DNA of 11,962 bases from Acidobacteriota bacterium. Lineage in GTDB: Bacteria; Acidobacteriota; Terriglobia; Acidiferrales; UBA7541. The notes under the pieces were generated by a model. The model saw nothing but the letters and a program-made list of their open reading frames with translations. It ran no database searches and was not told where the DNA came from. Made by a program: the position numbers and the translations under genes. Positions 1-7,015 of this stretch are shown one piece after another (position 1 is the first letter of the stretch; each line of letters starts with the position of its first letter). The stretch covers positions 1 through 11,962 of the forward strand of contig QHYO01000337.1 of NCBI GenBank assembly GCA_003224135.1, read 5' to 3'.

Positions 1-679
1 CCGGAATTGCCGAACAATTGATCGCCACAAATGGGCCGCCAGCGCGTGGTGAAAGTTTATGCACCGTTCGCGCCACGATTTCTTTTCCCGAGCCGGTCTC
101 TCCCGTGATCAATACCGAGGCAGAACTCGGCGCTGCCATCTCCACGATCCGCATCACGTCCTGCATCGGCTTTGAGGCGCCCACCAGATCGCCCAGCCGA
201 CCGGCTTCGCGCAACTGCCTTTGCAGCACTACAAGTTGCCGGGCGTCTCTCGCTTTACCGAGTGCGCGATCGAGCAACGCCCGCAGCACCGGCCCCTTCA
301 GCGGTTTTTCGATGTACCAGAAAGCTCCCGCCTCGATCGCCGCTACCGCCCGCTCTTCGCTTCCTTTCCCGGTGATGATGATCGCCGGCACATCCGTCAA
401 TTCCGCCCCGAGCTGGCTCAGCAAGTCCAGCCCATTCATCCCCGGCAGTTCGACATCCGCGATCAGTGTATCGGGCTGATAGCTGCCGAATTTCGCCAGC
501 GCATCTTCCGCCGTCCCGACACTCAGAACCTCGTACCCCCAGCGCTGCAATAATTGTTCGTAACCTTTCCGGGCATTCTCTTCATCCTCGACGATCAACA
601 CGCGGTCCTTGCGCTCCGCGAATTCCACTGCGCGGACACCGGCCCTTTTCTCGTCCACCATTCGCTGAACCTCGCTCAT
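1..679 (-). CDS. Sigma-54-dependent (NtrC-family) response regulator, 3' end cut by window edge
   Basis: A phosphorylation-controlled activator of sigma-54 promoters in the cytoplasm; the first 226 residues are visible and the rest lies beyond the left edge. Residues about 26-140 form a receiver domain: acidic pair E31/D32, phospho-acceptor D75 in ADVELPG, T103 and K125 of the EKP motif. A linker follows, then the start of the AAA+ domain at about residue 165, with Walker A GETGSGKE (193-200) and the conserved FVAINCSAIP stretch. The GAFTGA loop, Walker B and any C-terminal HTH are outside the window. The ATG at 679 is preceded by AAGAAGGG at a usable distance, and about 25 residues come before the receiver. 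The order receiver then AAA+ is standard for NtrC-type regulators. It lies 128 bp downstream, on the same strand, of a decayed hybrid histidine kinase that may have been its partner (inference). Its target genes cannot be told. Confidence 0.93.
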   Translation of the reverse strand, partial: MSEVQRMVDEKRAGVRAVEFAERKDRVLIVEDEENARKGYEQLLQRWGYEVLSVGTAEDALAKFGSYQPDTLIADVELPGMNGLDLLSQLGAELTDVPAIIITGKGSEERAVAAIEAGAFWYIEKPLKGPVLRALLDRALGKARDARQLVVLQRQLREAGRLGDLVGASKPMQDVMRIVEMAAPSSASVLITGETGSGKEIVARTVHKLSPRAGGPFVAINCSAIP

Positions 680-807
680 GAACCCTTCTTATCTTCTCAG
701 AATCTACCGCTGGCTGGACCTCCTCAATCTATCAATCATTCTCCATCACTGCAAAGCGCAGCGAAGAGTCAGGATTGGTCTTTTTGGAATAGCGAAGAGA
801 ACGGGAA

Positions 808-1247
808 TTAGCTGCGTACGCTTACGTTCATTTGTTGGATCACTTCCAGGATTTTCTTCACCGTGAACGGTTTCTGCAGCAGCACGGTATTTCGCTCCAG
901 CATTCCATCCTGTACGAGAGCACTTTCCGTATAGCCGGACATCATGTAAATGACTTTTAGACCAGGGAATTTCAATCGCAATCGCGACGCAAGTTCTGGA
1001 CCACGCAGCTTTGGCATGATTACATCTGTCAGCAGCAATCGAATTCGCGCAGGGCCGCTTCGTCTTCAGCTATCAGCACGGTGCCGGCTCCATGGATCTC
1101 CTCAGACGATTTTATCTCTGGCGCGCTGGCGTTCGCTTCACTTTTCACTTGAGGCAGGTAGACTCGCATCGTGGTGCCGATACCGACCTCGCTACGGACA
1201 AGGATGTAACGTCCACTTGGAGGTATAACGGACAACACGCGTTCCAA
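808..1247 (-). pseudogene. Remnant of a hybrid histidine kinase (end of ATPase domain plus broken receiver domain)
   Basis: Read on the minus strand, the 5' part (1247 to about 1040) encodes the tail of a histidine-kinase ATPase domain. SGRYILVRSEVGIGTT and MRVYLP match the usual SGG-I-V-SE-G-GTT-YLP ending. A linker follows, then the start of a receiver (VLIAEDEAALREF). The reading then hits a TGA at 1029. The shifted frame (1038 to 808) continues with LLLTDVIMPKLRGPEL, SGYTES and LLQKPFT, which is the second half of a receiver including its phospho-acceptor Asp. Roughly 35-40 residues expected between EDEAALRE and LLLTD are missing, so a deletion plus frameshift sits at about 1030-1042. A doubled Met codon (ATGATG, 940-945) adds one residue before SGYT. 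The sensor, dimerisation and most ATPase sequence are absent; upstream the match fades within tens of bases. It is not functional as a kinase. Whether either fragment is expressed cannot be told. Confidence 0.85.
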
Positions 1248-1307
1248 TATGGAACAGCCGAATGACGATTTGCGTCGCGCCCAGTTCGCCGCTTAGTCTC
1301 TCACCGT

Positions 1308-2084
1308 TTATTCTTTCACGAGGTACAACGCGCGCTCCAATTCGATCTCCAGCTTCGAGCCTTTCGGCAATTGCAGTTCGTGTCCTCGCCCAGCTTCCAT
1401 TAAGTACGCCGCAAGCGCCGCCTCGGCCGCGCCTTCCACGGCTTCCTTCGCGTTCTTATGCTTGATTCCATGCAGTGCGCCCATTCCGGCGCCTTCTCCT
1501 GCCGCTTCTGCCGCAGCTTTCTGGGTACTCGTCTTGCCTTCGATCAGCCCTTCTTTTTCCGGGCTCGACGTCACGCTGTGATCTCCGGGCACACCCACCA
1601 CATCTGCCACGATCGGCAGTGGCCCAAATCTCGTTCGGATCTCGTCAAACACCAACCAGATTTTCGCGCGTCCGATAATTCCTGCCGGCTCCACGCGGCT
1701 TACGTGCCCGCGAATCTGCACTCCCGCGGGCAAATAAATCCCGCTACCCGCCGCCAGCGGCTCCAGTGTCCTCACGCTGAATCGCCTGCCCTGTTTTGTC
1801 TCGCCCGTTTCCAGTTCGTCTTCCAGCCGAACCAACACTCGCGTTCCAGGGACTACCGCGTAGGCCTCAATCGGTAACCCGCCATGACGCGACCCATCTG
1901 CCGGCTGGGTCATCTGTTGCGTCGGCTCTTGCTGCGCCGCCTGCGTCCGCGCAGGCCCTTCGTCATCTCGCGAAGTTGGCACTTCCTGCGCTCTCGTCAA
2001 ATCTCCAATTAGCAATCCGAATCCCATCAGAAACATCGCCAACATCGCCAGGCTTCTCGGCGCCGCAAAATATCCCAGGCCCAT
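1308..2084 (-). CDS. Secreted/periplasmic protein with VirB10/TrbI-like C-terminal domain, function unknown
   Basis: A 258-residue protein. I start it at the ATG at 2084, not at codons further upstream, because GGAGGAG lies five bases before it and it gives a clean signal peptide: a short charged start, a hydrophobic stretch (about residues 12-27, LAMLAMFLMGFGLLIG) and an Ala-Gln-Glu end. Residues about 32-65 are a Gln/Thr/Pro-rich linker. Residues about 74-150 (VVPGTRVLVRLEDELET, then LPAGVQIRGHVSRVEPAG and a KIWLVFDEIR strand) resemble beta-rich modules common in acidobacterial exported proteins. The C-terminal third has an Ala/Gly-rich helix, possibly membrane-associated, and ends LQLPKGSKLEIELERALYLV, a layout like the C-terminal region of VirB10/TrbI conjugation proteins. 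No other secretion gene is nearby, so a role in conjugation is not supported. It looks intact and is bordered by two pseudogenes. Confidence 0.85.
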   Translation of the reverse strand: MGLGYFAAPRSLAMLAMFLMGFGLLIGDLTRAQEVPTSRDDEGPARTQAAQQEPTQQMTQPADGSRHGGLPIEAYAVVPGTRVLVRLEDELETGETKQGRRFSVRTLEPLAAGSGIYLPAGVQIRGHVSRVEPAGIIGRAKIWLVFDEIRTRFGPLPIVADVVGVPGDHSVTSSPEKEGLIEGKTSTQKAAAEAAGEGAGMGALHGIKHKNAKEAVEGAAEAALAAYLMEAGRGHELQLPKGSKLEIELERALYLVKE

Positions 2085-2111
2085 GATCTCCTCCAATTGT
2101 GTTACGCAGAC

Positions 2112-2120
2112 AGAATAGCA
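2112..2120 (-). promoter_or_regulatory. Candidate extended -10 promoter for the secreted-protein gene
   Basis: On the minus strand TGC-TATTCT (TATTCT at 2117-2112) fits an extended -10 element. A start about seven bases downstream would leave a leader of roughly 20 nt that contains the GGAGGAG ribosome site. No convincing -35 is seen at 17-18 bp, so this rests on the extended -10 alone. Confidence 0.35.
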
Positions 2121-2375
2121 CTCCACGTGCCGAAGGCCTTTCCCCTCGACCGTCTAACCCGCCTGTTTTACATTAGTTGCAGCCGGGTAGAACGCTCGTC
2201 TGGGCGAGGGATAGCTCATGCTGTCGGCCGCACCACGCATCGCCGACACCAAATCCTTGCACCCATTCACTAAAGCTTTCTGACTGCACGTTTTGTATGC
2301 TTCTCGGTGCCGCAAGGCTGTCGCACATATCTCGCGCTCACTTTTGGCCGATGACTCCTGCGATGATGTGCGCCA

Positions 2376-3417
2376 ATGGCGGATTCTCAGTCCCTTCTCG
2401 GCCAAAGTATTTCGCATTACCGCATCCTGGAAAAACTGGCAGAAGGCCAAACTCAACAATGGCGGGACCTCCGATCCTGAGGCCTACCAGCTGTGTCTAA
2501 AAGGTCGCTTCTATTGGGACAAGCGCACGCCCGATGCCCTGAACAAATCGCGGGATTATTTCCAGCAGGCCGTCGATAAGGATCCCAACTATGCCTTGGC
2601 TAGTAATACGCAGTGATCTCGGACTACACCTACATTCCCTACAGCGAAACCAACCCGAAGGTGAAGATCTACGCCACACGGGCACTGGCGATTGACGACT
2701 CACAGGCGGAAGCACATACATTACTGGCAATCTCATATGACACCGATTGGCGGTGGGCGGACGCGCAGCGGGAATTTGAGCGTGCCCTCGAACTGAATCC
2801 CAACCTGAGTCGCACTCATGTCTTGTTACGGCGCTCACTTGGACTATCTCGGGAATGCTGAGCAAGCACTTACGCACTTTCGGCGCACGCGGTGGAGCTC
2901 GAGCCACTCAACCTGAACGCAAATGATTATCTGGCGGGCGAGTATCTTTCCTCTAGGCAGTATGATCAGGTTATCGAATATGAGAAAAAGATTCTGGAAA
3001 TCGATCCCACCTATGCCCGGTTCACCTAAGACTAAGCCTCGCCTACCGCTTTATGGGGAAATATGATCTTTGGTTCGAGGAATGGGAGAAAGCCGCGAAA
3101 TTCAGTAACGATGCGGACGACTTAGCACGGGTCGCGGCAGCCAGGCGCTCGTACCCTAAATCCGGTTATCGCGGCGCCATGAAACGCGTCGCGGAACTTC
3201 GGAAGAGCAAGCAAAGCGCATCTACATTGATCCCCTATTTATTGCCGTGAACTATGCCATTCTGGGGGAAAAAGATCGTGCATTTGGCTTGTTGGAAAAG
3301 GCTTGCCGGGAAAAGAGCGGCGGCATCGGGAGCATCAAGACTATTCCCGCTTTCGATTCGCTGCGTTCCGATCCCCGATATGCCGACCTGCTCAAACGCA
3401 TGGGTCTGCCTCAGTAA
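2376..3417 (+). pseudogene. Decayed Ser/Thr protein kinase with TPR tail; kinase core deleted
   Basis: The ATG at 2376 opens MADSQSLLGQSISHYRILEK, the typical start of a bacterial Hanks-type kinase (GQ-ISHYRILEKLGEGGMG). It breaks off at about 2440-2450, before the glycine loop is complete, and joins directly to the TPR tail (GGTSDPEAYQLCLKGRFYW). The rest of the kinase domain, any membrane segment and the linker, several hundred residues in such proteins, are gone. The TPR part then reads through shifting frames: about 2445-2613, then 2613-2825 (DYTYIPYSET, IDDSQAEAHT), 2827-2886 (YGAHLDYLGNAEQALTHFRR), 2889-3022 (AVELEPLNLN, QYDQVIEYEKKILEIDP), 3023-3213 (LAYRFMGKYDLWFEEWEKA) and 3214-3417 (NYAILGEKDRAF, ending DSLRSDPRYADLLKRMGLPQ). 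The last segment is the normal C-terminus of the family. With five frame breaks plus the large deletion it cannot make the ancestral protein. Confidence 0.88.
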
Positions 3418-3518
3418 CAATTCCTTTGCCGGGTTCAAAATGGCCAGGGCTGTGTTTCTTCTCCAGTTGCCTCCATCTGAGCCGCTATTTGCAAACACGT
3501 AATAGTGATCTTCCGGCC

Positions 3519-4253
3519 TTATTTTTCCGCTAGCAATCGACGAACGCGGCGCAACACTTTGGCGTACATCGCTGCCGTCACTCGCCCCGTCTGCGTGTTT
3601 TGCTGGCTCGGATGATACACGCCGACCAGCCTCGGTCCATCTCCCGGCAATTTTGCAACCGTTCCATGCGCAAACGCGAACTTTGCGCGCGACGCAATCA
3701 CGCCTTGGCTCTTCAAGACGTCCAGGTAGGCATCCCACGCAATTTTTCCCAATGCCAGAACAACCTTCGGACGCAGCAAAGCCAGTTCACGTTCCAGGTA
3801 TCCGCGGCAATTCAGGATTTCAGACGGCAACGGTTTATTTGCAGGAGGCGCGCAGCGCACGGCCGCGGCGATAAACGCGCTGTTGAGCGTTAGCCCGTCG
3901 TCGCGATGAAGGGAAGTCGGCTGGCTCGCAAAACCCGTCTTGTGGAGCGCCGCGTATAGGAAATCTCCAGAACGATCGCCTGTAAACACACGCCCCGTCC
4001 GGTTAGCTCCGTGCGCCGCCGGGGCCAGCCCCAAAATAAAAAGTTCCGGGCGTGGGTCTCCAAATCCCGGGACCGGGCGTCCCCAATAGGTCCAATCGCG
4101 GAAGGCACGGCGTTTTTCCCGCGCTACTTTTTCGCGATATTCGACCAGCCGCGGACACTTCCGGCAGGTGATTATTTCTTTCTCCAGGATTCGCAGCCGC
4201 TGGGGCTCTTCGTGCGAGTTGCCGAGCTCGCCTTCGTAAATTGCGTCGTGCAT
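3519..4253 (-). CDS. Family 5 (UDGb-type) uracil-DNA glycosylase
   Basis: A DNA-repair glycosylase expected to remove uracil, and in characterised relatives other deaminated bases, from DNA as the first step of base-excision repair. The 244-residue protein shows the family signature GLAPAAHGANRTGRVFTGD (75-93) and the second motif HPSQQNTQTGR (214-224, with H214). Four cysteines, C30 and C33 (TCRKCP), C134 and C149, fit the [4Fe-4S] cluster of family 4/5 enzymes. The Ala-rich GLAPAAHG form and the QQNTQTGR tail of motif 2 point to family 5 rather than family 4. I take the ATG at 4253; no strong ribosome site is seen before it, so a slightly later start is possible, but it must lie before the C30 region. 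It sits 54 bp downstream of the PEP-mutase-like gene on the same strand and may be co-transcribed with it. Confidence 0.92.
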   Translation of the reverse strand: MHDAIYEGELGNSHEEPQRLRILEKEIITCRKCPRLVEYREKVAREKRRAFRDWTYWGRPVPGFGDPRPELFILGLAPAAHGANRTGRVFTGDRSGDFLYAALHKTGFASQPTSLHRDDGLTLNSAFIAAAVRCAPPANKPLPSEILNCRGYLERELALLRPKVVLALGKIAWDAYLDVLKSQGVIASRAKFAFAHGTVAKLPGDGPRLVGVYHPSQQNTQTGRVTAAMYAKVLRRVRRLLAEK

Positions 4254-4307
4254 GGTGTCGCGCAGTATACACGCACGAAACTTCTTCCACGACGGTGCCG
4301 CGGAAGA

Positions 4308-5153
4308 TTATGAGTCGCGTCCGAGCAGGCGATTCACTTCGTCGTACGGCACCGCATCCTTCATGAATTCGGCGTGGTCGCGGTATTCGGATAGCGCCTT
4401 GGCAAATTTCCGCGCTGTTCCGAGAGCGGCACGCATCGTTCCCGAGCCGATGCTCGCCCGTGCGACTCCGAATTTTTCAAGTTCCGCCACAGTCGGGCCG
4501 CCAGGCTGCAACAGAATGTTCAGCGGAGCATCGACCGCGCGCACTAATCTTCCGATCGTTTCCTTTTCCCGGATTCCCGGAGCGAAAACACAATCGGCGC
4601 CGGCTTTGCGGTAGGTGCGCAAGCGCTCTACGGTCCGCTCGAAACGCGTTTCTTCCCGCCCAATCGGCATCAAGTAAACATCGGTCCGCGCGTTGATCAC
4701 CAGTGGAACGCCCGCTGCAGCCGAAGCCTCCCGGACCGCCGAGATTTTTTCCGCTTGCAATCCAATTTCGACGTGCGAGCCCTCGTCATCCCCGGTTACA
4801 TCTTCGAGATTTAGTCCCACCGCTCCTGCGTCGACGAGCGCGCGGGCCATTTCGGCCATGTCCGCCGGACTTGTGCCATATCCCGATTCCATGTCTGCCG
4901 TGACCGGAACGCTCACTGCGCGCGCGATTCGCGCGACAAACTCCAGCATCTCGCGCTGCGGAACGCGCTGGCCGTCCGGATAACCCAGCACCGCCGCGAC
5001 TCCCGCACTTGTGGTTGCTACGGCAGGAAATCCGGCGTGTTCCATGATCCTGGCGCTGATCACGTCCCACGCATTCGCCAAAATCAGAATTCGTGGGCCC
5101 TCATGCAGTTTCCGCAACTGCTCCGCTTTCCTGGCCTGTTGAGCTGTTTCCAT
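4308..5153 (-). CDS. Isocitrate lyase/PEP mutase superfamily protein, substrate unknown
   Basis: A 281-residue TIM-barrel protein of the PEP mutase/isocitrate lyase superfamily, whose members make or break C-C or P-C bonds in oxoacids using Mg2+. Visible landmarks are NAWDVISARI (27-36), GYPDG (57-61, D60), ADMESGYG (86-93, metal ligand candidates D87 and E89), NLEDVTGD (115-122, E117) and NARTDVYL (154-161, R156). The catalytic loop lacks the KRCG(H) cysteine motif of isocitrate and methylisocitrate lyases and also does not match the longer loop of true PEP mutases, so it belongs to the broad uncharacterised branch. No phosphonate genes lie nearby. The start at 5153 is supported by GGAGAA seven bases upstream. 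It precedes the uracil-DNA glycosylase gene on the same strand. The superfamily call is firm; the reaction is not known. Confidence 0.9.
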   Translation of the reverse strand: METAQQARKAEQLRKLHEGPRILILANAWDVISARIMEHAGFPAVATTSAGVAAVLGYPDGQRVPQREMLEFVARIARAVSVPVTADMESGYGTSPADMAEMARALVDAGAVGLNLEDVTGDDEGSHVEIGLQAEKISAVREASAAAGVPLVINARTDVYLMPIGREETRFERTVERLRTYRKAGADCVFAPGIREKETIGRLVRAVDAPLNILLQPGGPTVAELEKFGVARASIGSGTMRAALGTARKFAKALSEYRDHAEFMKDAVPYDEVNRLLGRDS

Positions 5154-5291
5154 AGATGTTCTCCGCGCTAAGCAGAATCGATCCTTGCTTGAGTTCAGCC
5201 TACGCGGTTAATGCTTTTGAAATAGAACCAATTTGGGCCGCATTTCACTTCTCTTTGCCGTGAGAATGCAAAAAGCTTCGGGCCTTCCCAC

Positions 5292-6107
5292 TCATCTCAA
5301 TAGGTCCAACGTTTCTTCGTGAATTCTCCCATTTGTACTCAACAGACTCTTCTCATAAATCGTTGCTCGTCCGTTCAACGACGTGGACCTTCCGCCTGCC
5401 TCTTGCACAATCAATATCAGTGGCGCTAAATCCCACGGCTTTGATGTCCAATCGAGCGCTGCCTCAATCGCTCCTTCCGCCACGAGCATGTGTTGCCAGA
5501 AGCCGCCAAACGATCGGCCGTTTCGCGCCGCATCCAAATATTTCCGAATGCGCGTCTGGTCTGCTGAGTCTTTGCTCGGACCAGTTCCTGTTGAAAACAC
5601 CATCGAGTCTTGCAATTTTTCAACACTCGAAACCTGCAATCTTCTCTGTTCCCGGTACGCCCCTTGCCCTTTGTAGGCCTGCCAGTGCGACCGCAGCGCC
5701 GGAGCGCTCGCCATCGCCGCTACAATTTCGCCGTCGCGCTCGATCCCCAGCAGCGTTCCAAAGGTCGGAATGCCACGCGAAAATTCTTCCGTTCCGTCAA
5801 TCGGATCGATAATTAGGCGCGGCCGCGCGCCCGGCGAAGGAGCCGCCTCTGGCCCGCCGCCCATCTCCTCACCCAAAACGTCCAGTTCCAACCCGCTGGC
5901 CGCCACCTTTCTGCGCGCCATCTCCTCCACTGCGCGATCCGCCTGTGTTACTGCGGTGCCGTCTTTTTTTCGCTCGACCCGGAGCTCAATCGCGCGAAAA
6001 TATTTCAAGGCAATTTGGTCGGCCTCTTGCGTAATCTCTTCCAACAACTTTCCGTATACCGCGCGATATCCCATTCCCGTCGTTACTCCTCGTCTTACTT
6101 CCGTCAT
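5292..6107 (-). CDS. hisN: Histidinol-phosphatase, inositol monophosphatase fold (HisN-like)
   Basis: A Mg2+-dependent phosphatase of 271 residues with all core motifs of the inositol monophosphatase fold: GEE (79-81), IIDPIDGTEEF (99-109, metal ligands D101 and D104) and PWDLAPL (224-230, D226). The segment SFGGFWQHMLVAEGAIEAAL (199-218) and the SAPALRSHWQAYKGQGAY stretch match the HisN branch, which dephosphorylates histidinol phosphate in the penultimate stage of histidine synthesis, better than inositol or CysQ-type phosphatases. That choice is by motif resemblance and is less certain than the fold. The ATG at 6107 is supported by GGAGAAAGCC just upstream. It is divergent from trpC across 90 bp. 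No other his gene is present. A possible -10 for it on the minus strand overlaps the trpC -10 region. Confidence 0.82.
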   Translation of the reverse strand: MTEVRRGVTTGMGYRAVYGKLLEEITQEADQIALKYFRAIELRVERKKDGTAVTQADRAVEEMARRKVAASGLELDVLGEEMGGGPEAAPSPGARPRLIIDPIDGTEEFSRGIPTFGTLLGIERDGEIVAAMASAPALRSHWQAYKGQGAYREQRRLQVSSVEKLQDSMVFSTGTGPSKDSADQTRIRKYLDAARNGRSFGGFWQHMLVAEGAIEAALDWTSKPWDLAPLILIVQEAGGRSTSLNGRATIYEKSLLSTNGRIHEETLDLLR

Positions 6108-6154
6108 GGCTTTCTCCGAACGCTAATGTCCAATTCAGACGCTGCGCCGTGCGT

Positions 6155-6183
6155 TTGACTCTCAGAACCTCGCCCTCTAGCAT
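6155..6183 (+). promoter_or_regulatory. Candidate sigma-70 promoter of the trp/aromatic operon
   Basis: TTGACT (6155-6160) is followed after 17 bp by TAGCAT (6178-6183), a good -35 and a fair -10. Transcription would begin near 6190, only about 8 nt before the trpC ATG, leaving no room for a leader peptide, attenuator or T-box. The -10 lies in a near-palindrome (TAGCATACTA), so a minus-strand -10 (TATGCT) for hisN could overlap it. The prediction is by eye only. Confidence 0.4.
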
Positions 6184-6197
6184 ACTATTTCGCTCTT

Positions 6198-7010
6198 ATG
6201 CACACTCCTCCTTACACCGGCACGGTTCTCGATCGCATTCTCGAAGCCCGCCTGCTGGAAGTTGAGCACCGCAAAAAGGTTCTTCCGGAGACGGCGCTGA
6301 AGTACGGCGTAAAGGCTGCAAGCGCGGTACGTGATTTTTCTGCGGCTTTGACTCAGCCGGGAATCAATATTCTCGCCGAGCTGAAACCCGCTTCTCCTTC
6401 GCGCGGCGTCATTCGCGATCCTTTCGATCCAATCGCGCTTGCAACTTCACTTGAAGCCGCGGGCGCCGCCGCGCTTTCCGTTCTCACCGAAGGCGAATTT
6501 TTCCGCGGCTCACTCAAGAATCTTCGCGACGCGCGAAAAAGTGTTCAGCTTCCTGTGCTTCGCAAAGATTTTATTTTCGATCCGTGGCAGGTTTGGGAAA
6601 GCCGCGCGAACGATGCGGACAGTTTTTTGTTAATCGTTGCCACGCTGCGCGATCAGCAGCTCATCGAATTGATTGCCCTCGGCAGGAAACTCGGCATGGA
6701 GCCAGTCATCGAAGTTCACACCCGCGCAGAGCTTAACCGGGCAATCGCCGCAGGTTCAAGAATTATCGGCATCAACAACCGCAACCTGAAAACGCTCGAT
6801 GTCCGTGTCGAAACTTCCTTTGAATTGTTCGAACAGATTCCCGACGAGTGCATTGCTGTCAGCGAATCCGGCATTCGCACTCCGGGCGAACTTGCGAAAT
6901 TGCGCGCCGCTGGGTTCGATTCGTTCCTCGTCGGCACAAGCCTGATGCTTGCTCCTGATCCCGCCGCCGCTCTCGCCGAATTGCTAGGCGGCAAGCTACG
7001 GGGAGAATAG
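6198..7010 (+). CDS. trpC: Indole-3-glycerol-phosphate synthase
   Basis: Closes the ring of carboxyphenylamino-deoxyribulose phosphate to indole-3-glycerol phosphate, the fourth step from chorismate to tryptophan. The 270-residue TIM barrel carries the full set of active-site segments: ILAELKPASPS (58-68, E61 and K63), LRKDFIFDPWQ (121-131, K123 as the general-acid position), IEVHT (171-175, E172), INNRNL (192-197) and SESGI (222-226), plus the phosphate-binding VGTSLM (245-250). It is a stand-alone enzyme, not fused to TrpF, and of normal length. It is the first gene of the plus-strand cluster. There is no clear ribosome site before the ATG, which fits a very short or absent 5' leader. It is followed five bases after its stop by trpF. 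Confidence 0.97.
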   Translation: MHTPPYTGTVLDRILEARLLEVEHRKKVLPETALKYGVKAASAVRDFSAALTQPGINILAELKPASPSRGVIRDPFDPIALATSLEAAGAAALSVLTEGEFFRGSLKNLRDARKSVQLPVLRKDFIFDPWQVWESRANDADSFLLIVATLRDQQLIELIALGRKLGMEPVIEVHTRAELNRAIAAGSRIIGINNRNLKTLDVRVETSFELFEQIPDECIAVSESGIRTPGELAKLRAAGFDSFLVGTSLMLAPDPAAALAELLGGKLRGE

Positions 7011-7015
7011 TTCCA

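Noticed and set aside
2154..2459. Minus-strand open frame before the kinase/TPR remnant
   Set aside because: No recognisable motifs, no ribosome site, and it overlaps the clearly homologous plus-strand kinase start. I see no gene in 2127-2375.
3235..3738. Minus-strand open frame between the pseudogene and the glycosylase
   Set aside because: It overlaps both the TPR tail and the glycosylase in other frames. A stretch around 3420-3510 (HYYVFANSGSDGGNW) looks faintly protein-like but could not be tied to any family.
5154..5291. Gap between hisN and the PEP-mutase-like gene, searched for a promoter or terminator
   Set aside because: Only weak hexamer matches and no convincing stem with a T-run were found.
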